Of a stretch of 43,134 nucleotides of DNA, positions 7,340-16,089 are shown piece by piece (the first letter of the stretch is position 1; every line of letters starts with the position of its first letter). The stretch lies in NCBI GenBank assembly GCA_947626135.1, contig CANQQZ010000018.1, positions 1 through 43,134 on the forward strand, read 5' to 3'. The notes beneath the pieces are model-generated. The model was not told where the DNA came from, did not search any database, and worked only from the letters and a program-made list of their open reading frames with translations. The position numbers and the translations under genes were made by a program. Source of the DNA: an uncultured Clostridia bacterium. GTDB lineage: Bacteria; Bacillota; Clostridia; UBA1381.

Positions 7340-9097
7340 TCACGCGTCTATCGGCTCGGTGCCGGAATATACCAGACCGCGTTTGGAGTCCATAGTAACG
7401 GTCGTTCCCGTGGTGAGTATCTTCGTGGCGCCCGGAGCGGCGACGATTACCGGGATATCAAGCGCCGCGGCGAGAACCTGCGCGTTCGACGCGTCGCCCT
7501 TTTCCTCACTGATGATTCCCGACGCCTTGCGCAGAATGGAAATCATATCGGTATTCACAAAGTTTGTAACGACAATATCGCCTTCCTTAAATTCGCGGGC
7601 AAGCTCGGCTGCGTTTGCCGCAACACATACATTCGCCGTGGCGCTGCCCTTGGACAATCCCTTGCCGCTCACGAGAATATGTCCGACAAGATGGACCTTC
7701 ATGATATTGGTTGTTCCCGCGACGCCCATAGGAACGCCGGCGGTTATTACGGCAAGCTCGCCGTCCTTTATAAGTCCCGTTTTCTGCGCGCATTCCACCG
7801 CATGATCGAACAGCTCGTCGGTGTTGCTTCTCGATTCGCTCAGTATCGGAGTAACGCCCCATGCCAGATTCAGCTGTCTGCGGCCCTTTACGCTCAATGT
7901 CGGAGCGATAATCGGACATGCCGGACGGAAGCGCGAGATCTGTCTGGCGGTGCCGCCCGCGTATGTGAGAACGATAATTGCCGCCGCGTTCAAATCGTGG
8001 GCTGTCGTACATGTCGCGTGGCTTATTGCGTTGGTGATATCCATATGCGAATCGAAATTCATATTTTCAAGACGCTTTACATAGTCTATATCCTCCTCCG
8101 TGCGCTCCGCTATGGACGCCATCGTTTTTACCGTTTCCACCGGATACTTTCCTATTGCCGTTTCGCCCGAAAGCATAATTGCGGAGGTGCCGTCGTAAAT
8201 TGCGTTCGCAACGTCGGTTGTTTCCGCGCGCGTCGGGCGCGGATTCCTGATCATCGAATCAAGCATCTGTGTGGCGGTTATTACAGCCTTGCCCGCGCGG
8301 TATGTTTTCTTTATAAGCCGCTTCTGTATAACGGGAAGATCCTCCAAATCAATTTCAACGCCCATGTCGCCGCGCGCGACCATTATACCGTTTGACGCGT
8401 GGATTATCGCGTCTATATTATCGACGCCCTCGGCGTTTTCGATCTTTGCTATTATATTTATGTCCTTGCCGCCGTTCTTTTCGAGCAGCTGCTTGACCTG
8501 GAGCACGTCGTCCGCCGTTCTTACAAACGATGCCGCGATAAAATCGACGTCCTGCTCGATACCGAACAATATATCGCTTCTATCCTTTTCGCTCATATAT
8601 GGCATTGACAGCGAAACGTTGGGAATATTAACGCCCTTGCGGTCGGAGATCGTTCCGCCGTTCTTTACATGGCAGATTATTTTACCGTTCTTTATATTTG
8701 CCACCTCAAGCTCTATTAAGCCGTCGTCGATGAGTATGCGCGAGCCTGCGTGAACGTCGTTGGGCAAATCGGAATATGTAATTGAAACCTGGTTCTCGTC
8801 GCCTTCAACGTCATCGGTGCAGAGCGTGAAGGTTTGCCCTTCTTTTAATGTCACTTTGCCGTCCTTGAATGTCTTTATTCTGACCTCGGGACCTTTTGTA
8901 TCGAGCAAAATCGCGACCGGAATATCCAGCTCCTCGCGGATGCGCTTAATGCGGTCTATCCTGATTTTTGCCTCCTCGTGCGTGCCGTGCGAGAAATTCA
9001 GGCGCGCCACGTCCATTCCCGCGAGCATCAAATCACGCAGAACCTTGTCGTCGTCGGTAGCGGGACCCATAGTGCAGACAATTTTTGTCTTTCTCAT
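7340..9097 (-). CDS. pyk: Pyruvate kinase with C-terminal PEP-utilizer domain
   Basis: Converts phosphoenolpyruvate and ADP to pyruvate and ATP in glycolysis. The 585-residue length is the long Firmicutes type, with an extra mobile His-domain-like segment at the C-terminus (ILTTGTTVTMDSKRGLVYSG). The start MRKTKIVCTMGPATDDDKV and the active-site regions DTKGPEVR, AKIENAEG and MVARGDMGVE are conserved. pfkA lies directly upstream, and a hairpin between them may reduce read-through. A 2-hydroxyacid dehydrogenase follows after 25 nt. Confidence 0.97.
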   Translation of the reverse strand: MRKTKIVCTMGPATDDDKVLRDLMLAGMDVARLNFSHGTHEEAKIRIDRIKRIREELDIPVAILLDTKGPEVRIKTFKDGKVTLKEGQTFTLCTDDVEGDENQVSITYSDLPNDVHAGSRILIDDGLIELEVANIKNGKIICHVKNGGTISDRKGVNIPNVSLSMPYMSEKDRSDILFGIEQDVDFIAASFVRTADDVLQVKQLLEKNGGKDINIIAKIENAEGVDNIDAIIHASNGIMVARGDMGVEIDLEDLPVIQKRLIKKTYRAGKAVITATQMLDSMIRNPRPTRAETTDVANAIYDGTSAIMLSGETAIGKYPVETVKTMASIAERTEEDIDYVKRLENMNFDSHMDITNAISHATCTTAHDLNAAAIIVLTYAGGTARQISRFRPACPIIAPTLSVKGRRQLNLAWGVTPILSESRSNTDELFDHAVECAQKTGLIKDGELAVITAGVPMGVAGTTNIMKVHLVGHILVSGKGLSKGSATANVCVAANAAELAREFKEGDIVVTNFVNTDMISILRKASGIISEEKGDASNAQVLAAALDIPVIVAAPGATKILTTGTTVTMDSKRGLVYSGTEPIDA

Positions 9098-9142
9098 AAA
9101 TCATTCCTCCTTAATTTTATATTTCCTTTTTTCTATTATTAA

Positions 9143-9174
9143 AAATAGAGTGTTTCCCCAAAAACACTCTATTT
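9143..9174 (-). terminator. Hairpin between pfkA and pyk (possible partial terminator)
   Basis: AAATAGAGTGTTT (9143-9155) pairs with AAACACTCTATTT (9162-9174). On the minus strand the 13-bp stem is followed by TTTTTAATAATAG, a modest U-run. It could attenuate read-through into pyk or stabilise the pfkA 3' end. Confidence 0.55.
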
Positions 9175-9180
9175 CAACGT

Positions 9181-10155
9181 TCATATAGCCAATTTTCTGA
9201 CAAGCGATATAAGCTGCGCGGGCAGCGTTTTCTTCATTGCAAGACCCTCGTCTATATCGACATCCGTGATAATATGGTCTCTCATGCAAACTATTCTGTT
9301 CTGCTTGCCCTGCAAAAGCAGCTCGACCGCAAGACCGCCCATTTCCGAAGCGACAACTCTGTCGCGCACAGTCGGACTGCCGCCGCGCTGAACATGACCC
9401 AAAATCGTCGCGCGCGATTCGATACCTGTTTTTTTCTCTATTTCCTGCGCCATTTCTATAACGCCGCCGATACCCTCCGCGACAAGAATTATCGAATGCC
9501 TTTTGCCTTTGGATTTACCCTCGAGAATGGGGCGCAGCACATCCTCGTCAAACGACCATTTTGCCTCGGGCACTAAAATTACGTCCGCTCCGCAGGCTAT
9601 TCCCGCCTGAACCGCTATATATCCCGCGGCTCTGCCCATAACCTCGATAACGGAGCAGCGCTCGTGGCTGGCTGTCGTGTCGCGTATTTTGTCCACAGCG
9701 TCCTTGACCGTGTTGAGACACGTGTCATAACCTACGGTATATTCGCTGCAATCGATATCGTTATCGATCGTGCCCGGAACGGCGATGGTCGGCAGTCCCT
9801 CCTTGCATAAGTCGCGGGCGCCTCTGAACGATCCGTCGCCCCCTATTACAACAAGCCCGTCCAAGCCGAACACGCGCGCCATTTCCGCGCCCTTTTTAAC
9901 GCCCGCTTCTTCCTTAAATTCAAGACAGCGCGCCGTTTGCAGAATCGTTCCTCCGCGCTGGAGAATGTTGGAAACGTCACGCGGAGTCAAATCATCCATT
10001 TCGCCGTGTATAAGACCGTTATAACCGCGCTTTATTCCCATAACGCGCAGTCCGTGATACGCGCCCACTCTGACAACGGCTCTGATTGCCGGATTCATTC
10101 CGGGCGCGTCGCCGCCGGACGTTAAAACGCCGATCGTCCTTATATTTCCTGCCAT
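9181..10155 (-). CDS. pfkA: ATP-dependent 6-phosphofructokinase
   Basis: Phosphorylates fructose 6-phosphate in glycolysis. 324 residues, typical of bacterial PfkA. It has GGDAPGMNPAIRA at the N-terminus, GGDGSFRGA (Gly at the position that is Asp in PPi enzymes), GTIDNDI preceded by Gly rather than Lys, and the PFK signature HVQRGGSPTVRDRVVA. Those two Gly residues mark an ATP rather than pyrophosphate enzyme. GGAGGGGAAGTAAAATG supports the start. It lies 34 nt after the DUF2007-like gene and mtrB, with which it seems to share a promoter. Confidence 0.96.
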   Translation of the reverse strand: MAGNIRTIGVLTSGGDAPGMNPAIRAVVRVGAYHGLRVMGIKRGYNGLIHGEMDDLTPRDVSNILQRGGTILQTARCLEFKEEAGVKKGAEMARVFGLDGLVVIGGDGSFRGARDLCKEGLPTIAVPGTIDNDIDCSEYTVGYDTCLNTVKDAVDKIRDTTASHERCSVIEVMGRAAGYIAVQAGIACGADVILVPEAKWSFDEDVLRPILEGKSKGKRHSIILVAEGIGGVIEMAQEIEKKTGIESRATILGHVQRGGSPTVRDRVVASEMGGLAVELLLQGKQNRIVCMRDHIITDVDIDEGLAMKKTLPAQLISLVRKLAI

Positions 10156-10189
10156 TTTACTTCCCCTCCGATTGTGTTTTTGGATATCA

Positions 10190-10381
10190 TTAAAAAATGT
10201 CGCTTTCCACTATTATATTCTGCGCCTCGTCAAGCTCCGCCCGCGGCACGAACACGACGTAACAGCGTCCCGTTCCTTCGCCGCTGCCGCGGACCCTTGA
10301 TATTATGTGCGCTTCGCTCAGAATATCGACAAGTCTTTTTACCTTGCCCTCATTCTGCGAAAAATAAACCTCTGTCCACAT
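10190..10381 (-). CDS. Small DUF2007-like protein
   Basis: 63 residues, starting MWTEVYFSQNEGKVKRLVDIL and ending in a second conserved block, VFVPRAELDEAQNI. The pattern (residue block for a beta strand, a helix LVDILSEAHI, a strand, then VP..EL.EAQ.I) matches the small DUF2007/putative signal-transducing proteins that sit beside dnaE and pfkA in many Clostridia and are often misnamed glutamate decarboxylase. The start codon is one base after the mtrB stop codon, so translation is coupled. Biochemical role unknown. Confidence 0.65.
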   Translation of the reverse strand: MWTEVYFSQNEGKVKRLVDILSEAHIISRVRGSGEGTGRCYVVFVPRAELDEAQNIIVESDIF

Positions 10382-10382
10382 T

Positions 10383-10616
10383 TTAATTTTCTCCCGTATC
10401 TGAAAGCAGCTTGCCGAGCTTTGTGTAAACCTCAGCCTTGCCCTTTATTTTAATCGCGGATGTTATTTCGGTAAACTGAGCGATATAAACCTCGCCCTTA
10501 TCAAGCTTCTCTGTATGATGAAACTTTGTGTCGCGTCCCCGGGTAAGACCTATGATATTTACGCCGTTTTCAAGCGCCTTTATCACCACGTAATCCCCCA
10601 TTATGCTGTTTTCCAT
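10383..10616 (-). CDS. mtrB: Tryptophan RNA-binding attenuation protein (TRAP)
   Basis: Forms an 11-subunit ring that binds tryptophan and then (G/U)AG repeats in target mRNAs to block trp gene expression. The 77-residue sequence is close to Bacillus subtilis Mtr[34 protein letters not shown] and [14 protein letters not shown]. Of the Lys37-Lys56-Arg58 RNA-contact trio, both Lys are present and Arg58 is Lys. The ATG at 10616 is preferred; an in-frame GTG at 10625 lies inside the likely GGGTGAT ribosome binding site. It heads a likely operon with the DUF2007-like gene and pfkA. No trp genes are in the window. Confidence 0.93.
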   Translation of the reverse strand: MENSIMGDYVVIKALENGVNIIGLTRGRDTKFHHTEKLDKGEVYIAQFTEITSAIKIKGKAEVYTKLGKLLSDTGEN

Positions 10617-10651
10617 TTTTATCACCCGCTTTAATAAGACTATACTATATT

Positions 10652-10680
10652 ATAATACAACTTTTTGCGGCAAATTTCAA
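10652..10680 (-). promoter_or_regulatory. Promoter of the mtrB-pfkA operon
   Basis: On the minus strand, -35 TTGAAA (10675-10680) and -10 TATTAT (10652-10657) with a 17-nt spacer, 35 nt before the mtrB start. Confidence 0.65.
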
Positions 10681-10684
10681 TAGC

Positions 10685-10724
10685 AAATTACACAGAAATT
10701 CCGCCTGCGCTTTTTGTGTAATTT
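10685..10724 (-). terminator. Weak hairpin after dnaE
   Basis: AAATTACACA (10685-10694) pairs with TGTGTAATTT (10715-10724) around a 20-nt loop, just after the dnaE stop codon. No U-run follows on the minus strand, so it may be a 3'-end stabilising structure rather than a true terminator. Confidence 0.35.
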
Positions 10725-10740
10725 AGGCAGTTTTAAGCTC

Positions 10741-13700
10741 CTATTTTATTTTAACGTTATCTTCGCCGAATATGCTTTTCAAATCCTCGATGGCTGACAC
10801 CGTATTATTGAACCAATAACGCTTCGGGACCCGCGCCGTTTTCCGCGTATCCTCGAAGAACAGCCTGACCTCGGTAAAGCCCTGATACGGCGCAAGGCTT
10901 TTCATGACAAGCTTTAGGTTCTCGTCGTTTTTTTCGCTCAGCTTTATATAAAGCCGTTCCGGTTCCTTGTGCTTTGATATCGCCGTTTCTATATCCTCTA
11001 TTATCTCTGCTATAAGCTTCGGCTCCTCGTCCTCCCGGAAGGACAGGCGCCCCTGTATCGCCAGGATCGCATCCTCGATTAAAATGGGGGAGTATTCCTG
11101 CAAAACCTTCGGGAACACTATGCATTCCATGCTGCCCGACGCATCCTCGATATTCAATAATGCCATCTGAGTATTTGAGCGGGTGGTTTTGTTCCTCCTT
11201 GACGCGACGCAGGCGCATATTGTCACTCTGTCTCCGTCTCCGAGCTGCCCGGTCACGCGGTACGTGCCGTCCTCCTCCTGCGTCACATTAGAGAGCACAT
11301 CCCCTATGACAAGGCTTGTAATCGGTTTTATCCTTTGAGTATACGCCTCCATAGGATGTCCGGAGAAATACATGCCTGTCGCCAGCTTTTCAAGTCTCAG
11401 CAGATTTTTTTCGTCAAGCTCCGGAATATCGGGAAGCTCCATTTCGGCTCCGGATATTTCCGGGTCGTCAAAAAACGAAAACTGACCCTCGATATTCTTG
11501 CCTCTGTTCGCCGCGCTGCCATCAAGCACGCGTTCGTAAACCGCGAGCAGCTGCGAGCGCTTAACGTTCATGGAATCGAACGCGCCGCAGTTTATAAGCT
11601 GCTCGAGCATTCGCTTGTTCATATCCGTTTTTCCTGCGGTGCGGTCTATAAAATCCGAAAAGCTTTTAAACTGTCCGCCGCGTTCGCGCTCGCGCACGAT
11701 ATTTTGTATCACGCCTCTGCCTACGTTTTTTATTGCCGACAGCCCGAAGCGGATGCCGTTTCCCTCCACGGTAAAGGAGTCGTCGCTTTTGTTTACGTCC
11801 GGGGGAAGGCGCTTTATGCCCATTTCCATGCAGTTGGCGATATAATGATTGATTTTATCCGTATCCTCCACGCTCGATATGAGCGCAGCCATGTATTCCA
11901 CAGGATAGAAGGTTTTTAAATATGCCGTCTGATAGCATACATACGCGTAAGCCGCCGCGTGGGATTTGTTGAACGCGTAGTTTGCGAAATCGTTTATTTC
12001 ATCAAAAATGGCTATTGCCGTTTTCTCATCTATTCCTCTGTTAATGCAGCCGGGGATATCATCGCCGTTTCCGTAAATGAAATTGTTTCGTTCAATTTCC
12101 ATTTGCTTCGCTTTTTTCTTGCTTATGACGCGGCGCATGGAATCCGCCTTGCCCAGCGAGTATCCGGCGAGAACGCGGACGATTTCGAGAACCTGCTCCT
12201 GATATACCATACAGCCGTATGTTACGTCGAGGATGTCCTTTAGAAGAGGATGCTTGTATTTTACGTCCCCGGGATGCGTTTTGTTATGAATATACCGAGG
12301 TATCTGGTCCATAGGACCCGGGCGGTACAGCGCTATGCCCGCTATAACGTCCTCAAGCCCGGAGGGACGCAGCTCGCGCATAAACGACTGCATTCCGGCG
12401 CTTTCGAGCTGAAAAACCCCGTCCGTATTTCCGGAGGAAATAAGCTCGTAAACCTCCTTGCGCTCATAATCGAGCTTGTCCAAATCTATTTTAACGCCGC
12501 GGTTTTTCTCTATGATTTTCACCGCGTTTTCGATGACCGTAAGGTTGCGCAGCCCGAGAAAGTCCATTTTCAGCAGACCCAGACTTTCCACCGTGTCCTT
12601 GGGATATTGGGTCATTATGAAATTTTCCTTATTAAGCTGCAGCGGCACATAGTTTACTATCGGCTCGCTGGTTATGACAACGCCCGCGGCATGCGTCGAC
12701 GCGTGACGCGGCAGCCCCTCAAGCTTGCGTGATGTGTCTATAAGCTCCTTAATGCGTTCGTCGCTGTCATATGCCGCGCGCAGCTCGGGATTTTTCCGGA
12801 GCGCGAGGTCTATTGTCATGCCGAGGTCGAACGGTATCATTTTTGCTATTCTGTTAACGTCCGAAAGCGGAACATCGAGCGCGCGTCCGACGTCGCGGAC
12901 CGCGAGCTTCGCTTTCATCGTGCCGAAGGTGATGATCTGCGCCACCTGGCTTTCGCCGTATTTTTCCACGACGTATTCGATTATTTTCTGACGCCCCTCC
13001 GGCGCGAAATCTATATCTATATCCGGCATACTGATGCGCTCGGGGTTTAAAAATCTTTCAAAAATAAGCGTGTACTTTATCGGGTCAATGCTCGTGATCC
13101 CGAGGCAGTACGAGACAAGACTGCCGGCGGCGCTGCCTCTGCCCGGACCGACCATAACGCCGTGCGTTTTTGCGAAGCGTATAAAATCGCTGACGATAAG
13201 GAAGTAATCCACAAACCCCATTTTTTGTATGACGCCGAGCTCATAGTCGAGCCTCTCGTACAGCTCCGGGGTAACGGGGTCATAACGCCCCTTGATGCCG
13301 TCGAGGCACATATTCCGCAGATACTCGAACGCATCCTGACCCCCGGGAACGTCGAACGACGGCAAATGCCGCGAATCCCAATCAAATTCGACATTGCAGC
13401 GCTTCGCTATTTTTTCCGTATTCTCAATCGCCTGCGGAGCGTAATCAAATAACGCAGCCATTTCCTCCGGCGATTTTACGTAAAATTCATCCGTTTCAAA
13501 CTTCATGCGGTCGGGATCTCCGACTTTTTTTTCCATTTGTATGCACATCAGCACATCCTGATATTTAGCATCCTCTTTTTCAAGGTAGTGGATATCGTTG
13601 GTGGCAGCTACGCCTATCCCGAGCTCATCCGCAAGGCGTATTATATCCGGAATGATCCGCTTTTGCTCGGGTATGCCGTGATCCTGTATTTCGAGGAAAT

Positions 13701-14208
13701 AATTATCTTTCCCCATGATGTCTATATATTCGAGCGCGATTTTTTTCGCCTCGTCGTAATTACCGTTTACAAGAGCCTTCGGTATTTCTCCCGCGAGACA
13801 TGCCGACAGCGCGATGATCCCCTCGCTGTGTCTGCGCAGAAGCTCCTTGTCGATGCGCGGCTTGTAGTAAAAGCCGTCTATATGCCCCGCGCTCACGAGC
13901 CTTATAAGATTTTTATATCCGGTTTGGTTTTCGGCAAGGAGAATAAGATGGCTCGTTTTGTTGTCCACGCCGTAGGTTTTGTCAAAGCGGGTGCGCGGCG
14001 CCATATATACCTCGCAGCCGATAACGGGATGTATTCCGTTTTTGCGCGCTTCGCGGTCAAAATCCGCCGCGCCGTACATCGCGCCGTGATCGGTTATCGC
14101 GCAGGAATCCATTCCCAGCTCCTTTACGCGCGCGATAAGCTTCGGTATCGCCGCGGCGCCGTCAAGCAGGCTGTACTCCGTATGCACATGCAAGTGACAA
14201 AACTGCAT
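10741..14208 (-). CDS. dnaE: DNA polymerase III subunit alpha (DnaE type)
   Basis: Catalytic subunit of replicative DNA polymerase III. 1155 residues. The N-terminal PHP domain starts MQFCHLHVHTEYSLLDGA. The polymerase core has PGRGSAAGSLVSY and the acidic motif MPDIDIDFAPEGR (Asp at about 396, 398 and 400). A helix-hairpin-helix region and a C-terminal OB fold (RVTGQLGDGDRVTICACVAS, about residue 980-1000) follow. It is DnaE-type, not PolC: there is no inserted 3'-5' exonuclease. AAAGGAGATAATACCAATG supports the start. It lies 21 nt after whiA in the conserved rapZ-yvcK-whiA cluster. Confidence 0.97.
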   Translation of the reverse strand: MQFCHLHVHTEYSLLDGAAAIPKLIARVKELGMDSCAITDHGAMYGAADFDREARKNGIHPVIGCEVYMAPRTRFDKTYGVDNKTSHLILLAENQTGYKNLIRLVSAGHIDGFYYKPRIDKELLRRHSEGIIALSACLAGEIPKALVNGNYDEAKKIALEYIDIMGKDNYFLEIQDHGIPEQKRIIPDIIRLADELGIGVAATNDIHYLEKEDAKYQDVLMCIQMEKKVGDPDRMKFETDEFYVKSPEEMAALFDYAPQAIENTEKIAKRCNVEFDWDSRHLPSFDVPGGQDAFEYLRNMCLDGIKGRYDPVTPELYERLDYELGVIQKMGFVDYFLIVSDFIRFAKTHGVMVGPGRGSAAGSLVSYCLGITSIDPIKYTLIFERFLNPERISMPDIDIDFAPEGRQKIIEYVVEKYGESQVAQIITFGTMKAKLAVRDVGRALDVPLSDVNRIAKMIPFDLGMTIDLALRKNPELRAAYDSDERIKELIDTSRKLEGLPRHASTHAAGVVITSEPIVNYVPLQLNKENFIMTQYPKDTVESLGLLKMDFLGLRNLTVIENAVKIIEKNRGVKIDLDKLDYERKEVYELISSGNTDGVFQLESAGMQSFMRELRPSGLEDVIAGIALYRPGPMDQIPRYIHNKTHPGDVKYKHPLLKDILDVTYGCMVYQEQVLEIVRVLAGYSLGKADSMRRVISKKKAKQMEIERNNFIYGNGDDIPGCINRGIDEKTAIAIFDEINDFANYAFNKSHAAAYAYVCYQTAYLKTFYPVEYMAALISSVEDTDKINHYIANCMEMGIKRLPPDVNKSDDSFTVEGNGIRFGLSAIKNVGRGVIQNIVRERERGGQFKSFSDFIDRTAGKTDMNKRMLEQLINCGAFDSMNVKRSQLLAVYERVLDGSAANRGKNIEGQFSFFDDPEISGAEMELPDIPELDEKNLLRLEKLATGMYFSGHPMEAYTQRIKPITSLVIGDVLSNVTQEEDGTYRVTGQLGDGDRVTICACVASRRNKTTRSNTQMALLNIEDASGSMECIVFPKVLQEYSPILIEDAILAIQGRLSFREDEEPKLIAEIIEDIETAISKHKEPERLYIKLSEKNDENLKLVMKSLAPYQGFTEVRLFFEDTRKTARVPKRYWFNNTVSAIEDLKSIFGEDNVKIK

Positions 14209-14229
14209 TGGTATTATCTCCTTTCCGTT

Positions 14230-15078
14230 TTATATAGTCCGCGCGAATTTCATTATTCGTTCCAATCTGTGATTGGCGCCGCTTTTTCCTATGGGAGGGT
14301 TCAACATCTCTCCCAGCTCCTTCAGGCTTACATCCGGATATTGCTCGCGCAGTTCGCCTATTTCCTTTAGCGTATCCGGCAGAGCGGACCATTTTCCCGC
14401 GTCCTTTATCATGCGGATAGCCGCGGTTTGCCTTGAGGCGGCGCGCGCCGTCTTGTCGGAATTTGCCGTCTCGCAGTTGACGCGGCGGTTGATTTTATTG
14501 CGCAGCTCCTTTTCCACCTGTACGGAAAACAGCTCGAGACCGCCGCCTCCGGCGCCCATCATGCCGAGCGCGTCGGCTATGGATTCGCACTCCTTTATGT
14601 AGACGGTATACATGCCTTTGCGCCGCGTTATCTTTGCCGCCGTTCCTTCGCCGCCGTTTAAAATATCCGCGAGCTTCAATGCCTGCTCCTCGCTCCTTGT
14701 CACAAACTCCAAATGATATGCGCTTCTCGGGTCCGTGACAGAGCCGCCGCCGAGAAACGCCCCGCGCGCATACGAGCGGGCGCAGCATGACATCGCCCGT
14801 TTTTCCCACGCGGAAACACGCTTCATAAGCTCGCCCTCAGTATTAATGAAAAAGCGGCAGCCCCGCGCATTTTTTACGTATTTCACAGCTTCGCCGCTGT
14901 CGTAAACGGCGTCGATTATATAATCGGCGACATGCTCGTTTTCCGTGACGAACCTGATTACGCCGTCTTCGTTTTTTCCCGCGAACTCAAAAATTCCCGC
15001 GAGGCAGGCATTTTTGCAGTTCGGGCATCTGCCGTGAGCGCGGCAGAGCTTTTCTTTTATGTCAGATGAAAAGGACAT
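14230..15078 (-). CDS. whiA: DNA-binding protein WhiA
   Basis: Conserved Gram-positive DNA-binding protein with a degenerate LAGLIDADG-endonuclease-like N-terminal part and a C-terminal helix-turn-helix (about 225-280, including YPDVSLKELGEMLNPPIGKS). It affects cell division and development in other species. The start at 15078 (MSFSSDIKEKLC) is supported by AAAGGAGATCGTTATG. The N-terminus carries a CPNCKNAC cluster, which could bind metal. It sits 30 nt after yvcK; the HPr-like crh gene that often follows whiA is absent and dnaE follows directly. Confidence 0.95.
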   Translation of the reverse strand: MSFSSDIKEKLCRAHGRCPNCKNACLAGIFEFAGKNEDGVIRFVTENEHVADYIIDAVYDSGEAVKYVKNARGCRFFINTEGELMKRVSAWEKRAMSCCARSYARGAFLGGGSVTDPRSAYHLEFVTRSEEQALKLADILNGGEGTAAKITRRKGMYTVYIKECESIADALGMMGAGGGGLELFSVQVEKELRNKINRRVNCETANSDKTARAASRQTAAIRMIKDAGKWSALPDTLKEIGELREQYPDVSLKELGEMLNPPIGKSGANHRLERIMKFARTI

Positions 15079-15108
15079 AACGATCTCCTTTCGCGCCGTC
15101 GGCAAATA

Positions 15109-16077
15109 TTAATTCCTGAACTCGCTTCCCAGTTGTACAACCGTTCTGGCGAGGCGGCTGAAATTATGTCTTACCCTGCCATTCTGAATAAGCAGCAGAT
15201 TACCCTGAACCAGCTTGGTATGCCCTAAAATATTTTCCGTGTCAATATGTACGGGAGCGGCGTTTTCCCCGGCGTATCGTTCAAGCAGATATTCCGGAAC
15301 AGTCGCGTTGTTAACAATCATCATATCGGCTATTCCCTCATACGAATGCTTTTCGAGCGCCGATAGGTGGTCGTAGGCGGTGTAGCCCTCCGTCTCCCCG
15401 CGCTGCGTCATAATATTGCACACATAAATTTTAAGCGCGCGGCTGTTTCTTATCGCCTCTGTAATGCCGCTGACAAGCAAATTCGGAATAATACTCGTAT
15501 ACAGACTCCCCGGTCCGAGCACGATAACGTCCGCCTTGTTTATCGCTTCGACCGCGCCGCGCACCGGCTTTGGCGACGGCGGATTAAGCTCGACATGATC
15601 TATTCTGTTCCATACAGCCTCGGAATACGCGCCTATATTTGATTCTCCGGAAATGGTTTTGTTGTTCGACAAAACCGCCTTTAAAGTAACGTTTTCGTTT
15701 GTTACGGGGTATACCGTGCCGACTATGCCCAAAACGCGCGCGAATTTTTTGACAGCCTCCTCAAAGCTTCCCGACATGTCGTTAAGGGCAGCGAGCATGA
15801 TATTGCCGAGGCTGTGCCCCTTAAGACCGCCTTCCCTGAAGCGGTAATTTATCAAATCGCCGATTTCCGGATCGATATCCGTCAGCGCGCTCAAACAGTT
15901 GCGCACATCGCCCGGAGGCAGCATTCCGAAATCCTGCCGCAGCATACCGGACGAGCCTCCGTCGTCGGCAACGGATACGACAGCCGTTATATCGCCTGTA
16001 TAGAGCTTCAGCCCCTTCAGCATTGTCGAAAGCCCCGTTCCGCCGCCCAAAGCGGCAACCTTTATATTTGAAATCAT
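15109..16077 (-). CDS. yvcK: YvcK family protein (gluconeogenesis/morphology factor)
   Basis: CofD-like fold protein that binds UDP-sugars and is needed in Bacillus subtilis for growth and normal shape on gluconeogenic carbon sources. 322 residues, starting MISNIKVAALGGGTGLSTML. The family motifs SVADDGGSSGMLR, PPGDVRNCL, GHSLGNIML and VLGPGSLYTSIIPNLL are all visible. GGAGGAAGCATATG supports the start. It lies between rapZ (12 nt) and whiA, the classic order. Confidence 0.95.
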   Translation of the reverse strand: MISNIKVAALGGGTGLSTMLKGLKLYTGDITAVVSVADDGGSSGMLRQDFGMLPPGDVRNCLSALTDIDPEIGDLINYRFREGGLKGHSLGNIMLAALNDMSGSFEEAVKKFARVLGIVGTVYPVTNENVTLKAVLSNNKTISGESNIGAYSEAVWNRIDHVELNPPSPKPVRGAVEAINKADVIVLGPGSLYTSIIPNLLVSGITEAIRNSRALKIYVCNIMTQRGETEGYTAYDHLSALEKHSYEGIADMMIVNNATVPEYLLERYAGENAAPVHIDTENILGHTKLVQGNLLLIQNGRVRHNFSRLARTVVQLGSEFRN

Positions 16078-16089
16078 ATGCTTCCTCCG

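Noticed and set aside
7091-8395. 434-residue plus-strand frame
   Set aside because: It lies opposite pyk and the dehydrogenase, has Cys/Arg/His-heavy composition and is a shadow of their codon bias.
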